From: Mesostigma viride
Lineage: Eukaryota > Streptophyta > Mesostigmatophyceae > Mesostigmatales > Mesostigmataceae
Direction: 5' to 3'
Length of the DNA stretch: 64,000 nt
Assembly (NCBI GenBank): GCA_009746045.1
Contig: RPFO01000084.1
Coordinates: 1,548,618-1,612,617 of the forward strand
Shown here piece after piece: positions 33,480 through 64,000 of this stretch. The notes under the pieces were generated by a model. That model searched no databases. It was given only the letters and a program-made list of their open reading frames with translations, and had not been told where the DNA came from. The translations under genes were made by a program, and so were the position numbers. The number at the start of each line of letters is the position of its first letter. Position 1 is the first letter of the stretch.

Positions 33480-34020
33480 GCGTCGCCCATAACTTTCACG
33501 TTCGGGCTCCAAATTCGGCTGTGACTATCACAATCGCTTCGTCTTTCTAAGACACACACGCTGATATATATTTTCCCGAAGCTATCACGCAATATTATGA
33601 CGAGCAAACGCTCCTTGACGCAACGCAGCCTGACGGCTACGCGCTAACTAAGCCCTGAAAATCCGTCTGCAGCTCCGGCTGCAGCTCAGCCCTCCGGCCT
33701 TGAAGGCAGCGGCATCACTACTGTAGTCAAGCACTAGTGGTCGCCTCGGCTCTCCCTGCCGGGCTCGCCTCGCCATCGGCCTCGCCCGATCCCAAACGCA
33801 GTCGCCCTGACGAACGGCCTCGCTGGGCCAAGGTCGCCTTTGACGTCAACTCCTGGCATGGCTACTGGAACCGACAACCGTATGCCTTCATGGAAGATGT
33901 GTTTATCGGCATGCCCGCACGCCTCGCTTGTTGAACTGTGTATGGCACCTCTTCCGCCAAAACCGAGGCCATAGGCCAAATCGCGCCCCAGCTGACTGAG
34001 CAGTATCACAAACTTCTTAT
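33480..34020 (+). pseudogene. Decayed 5' copy of the LINE ORF1-like gene
   Basis: The leader (CATAACTTTCACGTTCGGGC) and start (ATG at 33597, MTSKRSLTQRSL) align with the intact minus-strand copy at 15260-14800. Alanine/proline-rich sequence and a PDPKRSRPDE motif follow, with at least two stops and frameshifts. Similarity fades near 34020. Confidence 0.65.
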
Positions 34021-34164
34021 TCTAGATGCCTGCACATAGTAGTATATGATTATGCATCAACCCCGGCCGGACGCAGTCACGTGTCTACTAATTAATTAAT
34101 TAATTAATCAACCCTGGCCGGCCCCTGGCAGGGGGGGGGGGTACCTACGTGGACCGGCGGTCCA

Positions 34165-34959
34165 CACACGGCTGCGGCACGTGAGCATAATCGTCAGTGG
34201 ATCGAGGGGAACATGTCCGGCGGCTGGGATGGAATGGATTATGCTAGCTATCTGGTTCCTAGTTACAGGGTTGTGGGCACGACGGTACCACGGCCCGAAT
34301 CACATTCAAACCAGTGTGATGCTCAAGTATAATAACTATATGCAGCTAGTGTGATGCAGGTCGCGGACTGATTCCTGGCCCGCTGGCCCCCGACCTCATA
34401 TGACAAGCAGCTCAGCCAGCCTTAGTAGCTGTACATGGAATGTTTAACCACATGATGCTTCTTTATATAGTACCTGATGTCAGTCATGCAAGCCAGCTTG
34501 TCCCGGCATATCATTTTCCAATATCACTGAGAGGCCTATGCACCGGCCCCGCCGGCTATAGTTGATCTCGGAATGCCAGTGCAAGCCCATTTCAGCCCTT
34601 GGCTTGGGGACGGGCCATTGGTGATCCGAGCCACAAGCCGTGGACGCGCGCGGACATGGCTGATGGTGGAGCTCAGAACTTTTGCATGACTGAGCCCCAA
34701 ATTGAGTCAGTCTAATCGCAACTGATGCGTCTTTTCATGAATGCGCATCTGCTGAGTATTATGCAAGTGACAATGGCATCACAATGCAGCTTCGACAAAC
34801 AAATGGCCGGAGCAGTGCTGTCGCCTGTCGGCACGGTCGACAGCAACTCCCGCGACAGCAAATCCTGCGGACGCCAACTCAGATCTCGCCCTGATTCCAG
34901 CTCTCGATCCCTCCCGCAGTCTCCCTCCCTAGCTCGATGCCTACACCACCAAATTCGTC
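34165..34959 (+). pseudogene. Decayed LINE ORF1-like copy, 5' part
   Basis: It begins with the CACGTGAGCA leader block shared with 5184-5275 and contains the GGACATGGCTGATGGTGGAG block at 34655. Coding remnants are rich in Ser/Asp. It is interrupted at 34960 by a MITE and resumes at 35450. Confidence 0.55.
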
Positions 34960-34961
34960 TA

Positions 34962-35447
34962 CCGTAGTGGCTGAAATCAAATTGCGAATAACTAATATAA
35001 TTTTTCGAGGTTTTTTTTGCATGGTTTTGACACTTTACGGGTTCCAAAGTTCAGGGCTCCAGGGTTAGGTAAACTTCGAGCCCGGGAGCTTGTTTTTTAT
35101 ATTAGGGCACATAGTTCAGTGTCTGACTTGGATTCTAAGTTTCTAACCTATCAAGTACATTAATTACCCACCAAGCACAGTTCCTATCTGACAATTAAGT
35201 GAGTACCAGTATGACATAAGGCCCTAATCAGTGCTAACAGGACCCCTAATTGAATGCGTTCTCAATATGGCGCGACGCGGCAAGCGCGGCGCTCCACTTC
35301 ATCTAGCTGCGCCGCGGCCTGCAGCCAGAAACAGGTGTAGCGCCTCCTTTTCTTCATACTTTACGGGGTAAATTGAAGTATTATTTTAGCACTTTTCGGG
35401 GGTTCATTCGAAAAGATTTATTCGCAATTTGATTTCAGCCACTACGG
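34962..35447. mobile_element. 486-bp MITE with 30-bp TIRs and TA duplication
   Basis: Perfect 30-bp inverted ends (34962-34991, 35418-35447; tips CCGTAGTGGCTGAAATC) flanked by TA on both sides. It is non-coding. TA duplications fit the Tc1/mariner superfamily. The ORF1-like remnant continues on the other side. Confidence 0.75.
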
Positions 35448-35449
35448 TA

Positions 35450-36900
35450 GAACGCACACTGCCCACTCTCAGTGGAACCCCCGCTGCTTTGGCGCTGGCC
35501 AATGTGGGAGTTCTGCATGCATACTGGAAATCGATTTACGCTCACGAAGGAACAATCAGTGACGATGTCATCAGGTTGCTGGCCCGCTGAGACGAAATTA
35601 TTTTGCCTACCCCTGGCGACCAGGCCACCAAGTCCGACTGGGAATCACTCAGGCTTCAACTACCGGAGGCCGACTTGAAGGTCGTACGTCATCATGTGCA
35701 GCTACATGAGCCGGCTGTGACGCACAGCAGAATTTCACCCAGCTGGGCTTCGGCCTCAAGAGCCTCTTGCAAGAGCGCCGACGGTCAGCCACAGCAGCTC
35801 TGCAGTGCTCATCCTCGCCGAGGCATGATGAGCGGCACCTCTATCCCCCAGCATGATGGACTCCATCCAAGCTGCAGTGGCGGAGCAGAGCTGGCGCCGA
35901 TGGCTGAGCAGCTCGCAGCCCCGACCATTTGCGCCTGACATCCCACTCAACACTCTCGCGCGGACAAGGTCAACAACATTGAAGCCAAAGTCGCACACAA
36001 GCTCCAGCCCCATTTTACTGCTACGCAAGAGCATTATGTATTGACATATTGCCGCCATTGAAGGTCTCAGAGGCCACAGCCGCTGTGACCGGCGCCCGCC
36101 TAAACGTACGGCAGACCTGTGGAAGGCAGAGGAAAGAGTTGGCCAAGGCACGCAGCCTGCAGCTGGAGGCGGTTGTAACCAATTAGGTACACCTAGTTAA
36201 AACTACATACCTAATACCGATGCCCTGGCCATGGGAGGTCCCCGAGATTGCCGAGCGAATTGCCACCATTAATAAGCCGCCCAACCTGCCGGTAGTAGGG
36301 CCGGGGCCTGACTCCTCGACTCGCGCCTCCTGGGCATGCAGTTTGCTCAAGAGCCATGGGCATCCTCTACCGGCGACCACCACCGCCATGAGCCATCACC
36401 ACCAACCAAGCTCCACCAGCTGGAAGACAAGCGCCGCGAGGCCGCTGACCGCGACCGCCGGCAGGGGACGCCTCATTCTCAGGCGCTGCGACATGCAGCT
36501 GGGGGAGACCCCAGACTCTCTTCTAGACAATTAAGCTCAGGAACCAACTCTTGGCGCGCATGGAGCTGCAGCCTGCAAGGAACGGCACTGAGTGCAGGGC
36601 GCCTACCGCCTGCCCCATGCACGGGACAACTTAGGCTGGCCCCCCACCAGTGCATGTGGTGCGGCCTCTGACACCTTCAGCGACATCACAGCCCGAGTTC
36701 GCTCCCTCTCTCGTTGCAAGAAGCTGGTGAACTCCCCTTGGTCGCTTGAAGACGACCTGACGCCAGTCTAGCAGCAGCAGGGCCGTGATCAGTGGCCCGA
36801 CTACATCCGCCCCGAGAAGCCCCAAGTGCACAGGCGGGGCGGGGACCTGTATAAATGTCAACAACAGACTGTGGAAGCCCCCCTGGGCTCCCCCGGGATA
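35450..36900 (+). pseudogene. Decayed LINE ORF1-like copy, 3' part
   Basis: Near 36600-36870 the + strand encodes a degenerate form of the ORF1 C-terminal region: AYRLPHARDN, then SRCKKLVNSPWSLEDDL, QQQGRDQWPDYIRPEKPQ and GDLYKCQQQTVEAP, which follow the same order as the intact protein (AHRLPRARGK ... FTLDDDLTLAQQQRRRELWP). Stops and frameshifts are frequent. Confidence 0.6.
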
Positions 36901-37479
36901 CTGAGAAAATGTCTAGATGGGGCAACTGGAATGGGATAGCTGAGGCATTATAGCACTCGGAATGATATTAGCTCAGCGTTGTAGTACCTCAAAAGTAGTA
37001 GCTCTGGCTCCAGCTTGTGGCCAGGCATTAGCTTGCGCTTCAGCCGACGCTTTGAGCCGGCCTACCTTCCTTATTACAGCATAAGCTATGTGCCAACCTT
37101 CCTATGGTATTGCCGGCTTGGTTGTATTGCACGGTGCACCCACGTGTGTAGTTGTGCCCCGGCACCGTGTTGTGGAGAGAGCGCTCTGCATGGCCTGCCC
37201 ACTTGTGGCAGTGAGAGAAGCTAGGGCGCCCTCCCTCCTCGTTATGTATAGGGGTTGAAGGTTCCTTTACTCTGAACTGGCACCCACGTGACGCAGTTAC
37301 GTGTTAATGAATGCTCAAGTTGTTCAATTACGTACATGATATGCTCAAGTGATTCGTGGTTCAATATCAATCATGACAAACAAATGCACTAGCTAGCTTC
37401 CATTTTACATCAGACAGTCATTATCAATGCAATTTATCATTTGTGTGAAATGCCAGACAATTAAGTCAATGCAATACAT

Positions 37480-37862
37480 CATTTGTGTGGACTGCCACGT
37501 CTTGCCGTGGAACTGATGGAAGCATTCATGATAATATTGAGCAAGGTAAGGCTCCAGCAAAACTTGTCGTTCTGGGCCATGCGATCCTCTACCTTGCCCT
37601 GCACACTGCCCGTGCTCTTCTCAAGAGCCTCGCCAGCCAACGCCTTCGGACTGAGAGGGTTAACTGCCCGCTCGCCTTTCTTCTGGGTGCATGAGGCCGG
37701 CCACCATCTGCTTGAAGGACTTACTCTCAGCTGTTGTTGAAGGCAATGCCATTCTCGATAAAGAACTCGGCGACCAAGACATGGACTTCCTTCTCGGTGG
37801 TGGGAGCCAGCCATTTCGTACTCTGGGGCTAGCATATCCGTCGGGCGGAGTGAATGGCGAGG
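37480..37862 (-). pseudogene. Possible hAT-type transposase remnant
   Basis: In two adjacent minus frames one reads AEFFIENGIAFNN, ESKSFKQMVAGLMHP and PKALAGEALEKS..VQGKVEDRMA. The order resembles the region after the BED finger in hAT transposases (FFxxxGIxFxxxESxxFKxMv.al). At least one frameshift is needed and no RW or catalytic block was found, so this is a weak call. Confidence 0.35.
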
Positions 37863-38445
37863 CATTACAGCCCCCCCCCGTCTCCACAGCTGCCCTGGTA
37901 AAAACCGAACCCCTTCTTCATCATCGCCACCTTCTGCTGTATGTTGTTCGAGATGGTCTGGAACATCGCCCCTTCTCGTCCGGAATAATCTCGCACTTCT
38001 TGATCCTTCGCCTGTGATGCCCGCAAAGTGTGCTCGGGATCATGATGCTCACCCCCATAGGCAAAGTTCTGCCCGCAAAATCCACAGCGTTACGTCACCA
38101 TTATCGATCCGTTTTCGTGAATTCGCGGTCCAATATTTGCCGATCTCCAGGAAGTGGCGGACACTCGCACCGTTCTCCGGGAATGAGCTTTTTCGCAGAT
38201 TTCCGGGGAAAGGCGTGTTGCTTATTTCCATGTAAGTAAACCAAGGGATGCCAAAAACAGCCGGAAGCCTATGAGTTGAGCCTATGGGTTGCCCGGCCCA
38301 CATTAATAAGGTGCGCCCTGCGACCATGGTAGCCAACTAGCCATTGTACTGAAGATATGTCGTCGCCCGGCGGCATGAAAGACCTTATTCATCCCCAACA
38401 GAGTGCATGAAAGACTTCCATGGGGCTTTTTCACAGATTCACTGT

Positions 38446-38637
38446 ACACCCCTAGTTCCACGTTTAAGATTGGGGTCCGGCCAATCCAGGGCTCACGATC
38501 TTAAAGAATCTTACGACTATTCTACTTATTTCTACTTATTTCTACTTATTTCTAATACTATTCTACTACTATAAGAGGTCAAATACAGGGTCTCAAGATC
38601 TGAATGCTGGAAATCTTAAACGTGGGACTAGGGGTGT
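38446..38637. mobile_element. 192-bp inverted-repeat element (MITE-like)
   Basis: Ends ACACCCCTAGTTCCACG and its inverse pair over about 26 bp with one mismatch. The interior has a CTACTTATTT triplet repeat (38518-38550). No clear target duplication. It lies 475 bp upstream of the POLE start. Confidence 0.5.
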
Positions 38638-38695
38638 CGCTTTTACTGTACGGTACAGTCCGCGGGGCGAAAATTATCCCTCTGCCTTGGCGGCG

Positions 38696-38845
38696 AGTTG
38701 GCGCGTGGCTTCACTGGCTTGCCAGACACAATTGGCGCCAACATCGACCCATCGTCATGTTCCCAAGAAAGATGCTGGCAGTTGCCCCCACAGCCCATGA
38801 GGAAAACGGCGGCAACTTATGGAAAGTCAAATGCTCGCGCCAAAA
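38696..38845. promoter_or_regulatory. E2F-like sites upstream of POLE
   Basis: TTGGCGCG (38698-38705), the palindrome TTGGCGCCAA (38732-38741) and GCGCCAAAA (38837-38845, minus-strand TTTTGGCGC) fit the E2F/DP consensus TTTSSCGC. DNA replication genes in plants and algae are commonly under E2F control, so cell-cycle regulation of the gene downstream is inferred. No TATA box is evident. Confidence 0.45.
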
Positions 38846-39111
38846 CAACGCAACGCAGGAAGCACGACCGCGAGCATTTCACCACGAATTGTCCACCCAT
38901 TCGCGGGTGAAGCATACGCAGTACGCACACCAAAGAGCTGCCTGCAAGCCCCCGCAAGGGAAATTGTCTAGAAAGTTTTATGTCCATGGTGATTTTTGGA
39001 GATTACCATGCTCCTTTTCTGTGGGAAAGGCGCGATGCCGGGATGTTTCCTTCTGTAGCTGCTAGTTCTAACCGCTAATGTAGAAAGGTAATATTACAAG
39101 CCCGATTACGA

Positions 39112-63836
<24,725 letters not shown>

Positions 63837-64000
63837 GTAACAAGGGGATAGCTTAGTCAGCAATCCTATTTTAGATACGTATCGGCATTGGTGCCAGCCG
63901 TAAAATAATCCCTGTCTCTTCCGTGCTGTAAAAGGTATCAAGGTTGGCGTTCTGGAATTTCCTGAATGCAGCATTAGAGTATGGATTGGGATGACAGGAT

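Noticed and set aside
35472-36671. Several 100-codon + frames
   Set aside because: They are pieces of the decayed ORF1-like copy in mixed frames, not separate genes.
38604-39065. 153-codon + frame just upstream of POLE
   Set aside because: No domain; it overlaps the inverted-repeat element and the putative promoter, and its composition looks non-coding.

Overview
The window is nuclear DNA of a eukaryote. It is dominated by one intron-rich host gene on the right and a stack of nested transposable elements on the left. The host gene (39112 to beyond 63836, + strand) encodes the catalytic subunit of DNA polymerase epsilon. Its exons keep reading phase across 24 complete introns and give 1159 codons of the N-terminal catalytic half. 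Recalled wording of plant Pol epsilon fits it better than animal Pol epsilon (for example NNSNDQY and KNHLSGL). With GC-rich third codon positions and about 25 introns, this suggests a green alga or another member of the green lineage; the species cannot be named from the sequence.

Layout. 1-6152: host flank with no convincing gene, holding simple repeats and 5'-end fragments of a LINE-like family. 6158-33206: a Ty3/gypsy chromovirus in minus orientation with 564-566 bp LTRs and the 5-bp target duplication ACTTC. Inside its extra 3' ORF sits a Ty1/copia-type element (8695-24877, minus orientation) with 650-bp LTRs and the target duplication CCTGG. Inside the integrase region of that copia sits a third element (13095-20793) with 12-bp CACTAGGAACTC inverted ends, a 2-bp duplication and many subterminal CTGAGATTTCCTGAG-type repeats. 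The third element in turn carries an intact LINE-ORF1-like gene, a (CT)n tract and a possible Helitron. Excising each layer rejoins the interrupted reading frame below it. 33207-38640: decayed LINE-ORF1-like copies, one split by a 486-bp TA-flanked MITE, a hAT-like transposase remnant and a short inverted-repeat element. 38640-39111: putative POLE promoter with E2F-like sites.

Most interesting signal. At least 18 of the 25 POLE introns contain one to five degenerate copies of their own exon-intron boundary. Each copy carries some exon end plus some intron start, or the mirror image at the acceptor. Some copies keep a usable GT or AG and others have lost it; several acceptor copies read in the exon frame for about ten codons and then stop. 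The introns seem to have grown by repeated local duplication of splice junctions. One intron also holds a nearly pure 4.07-kb CTTGTG hexanucleotide array, and others hold minisatellites.

Other points of note: the copia-type element has an apparent gag-integrase-protease-RT-RNase H order with a DTN protease motif; the chromovirus carries a small ORF resembling the RNase H1 hybrid-binding/viroplasmin domain upstream of gag and an uncharacterised ORF of about 780 codons after pol. All retroelement polyproteins contain frameshifts or stops and look inactive.
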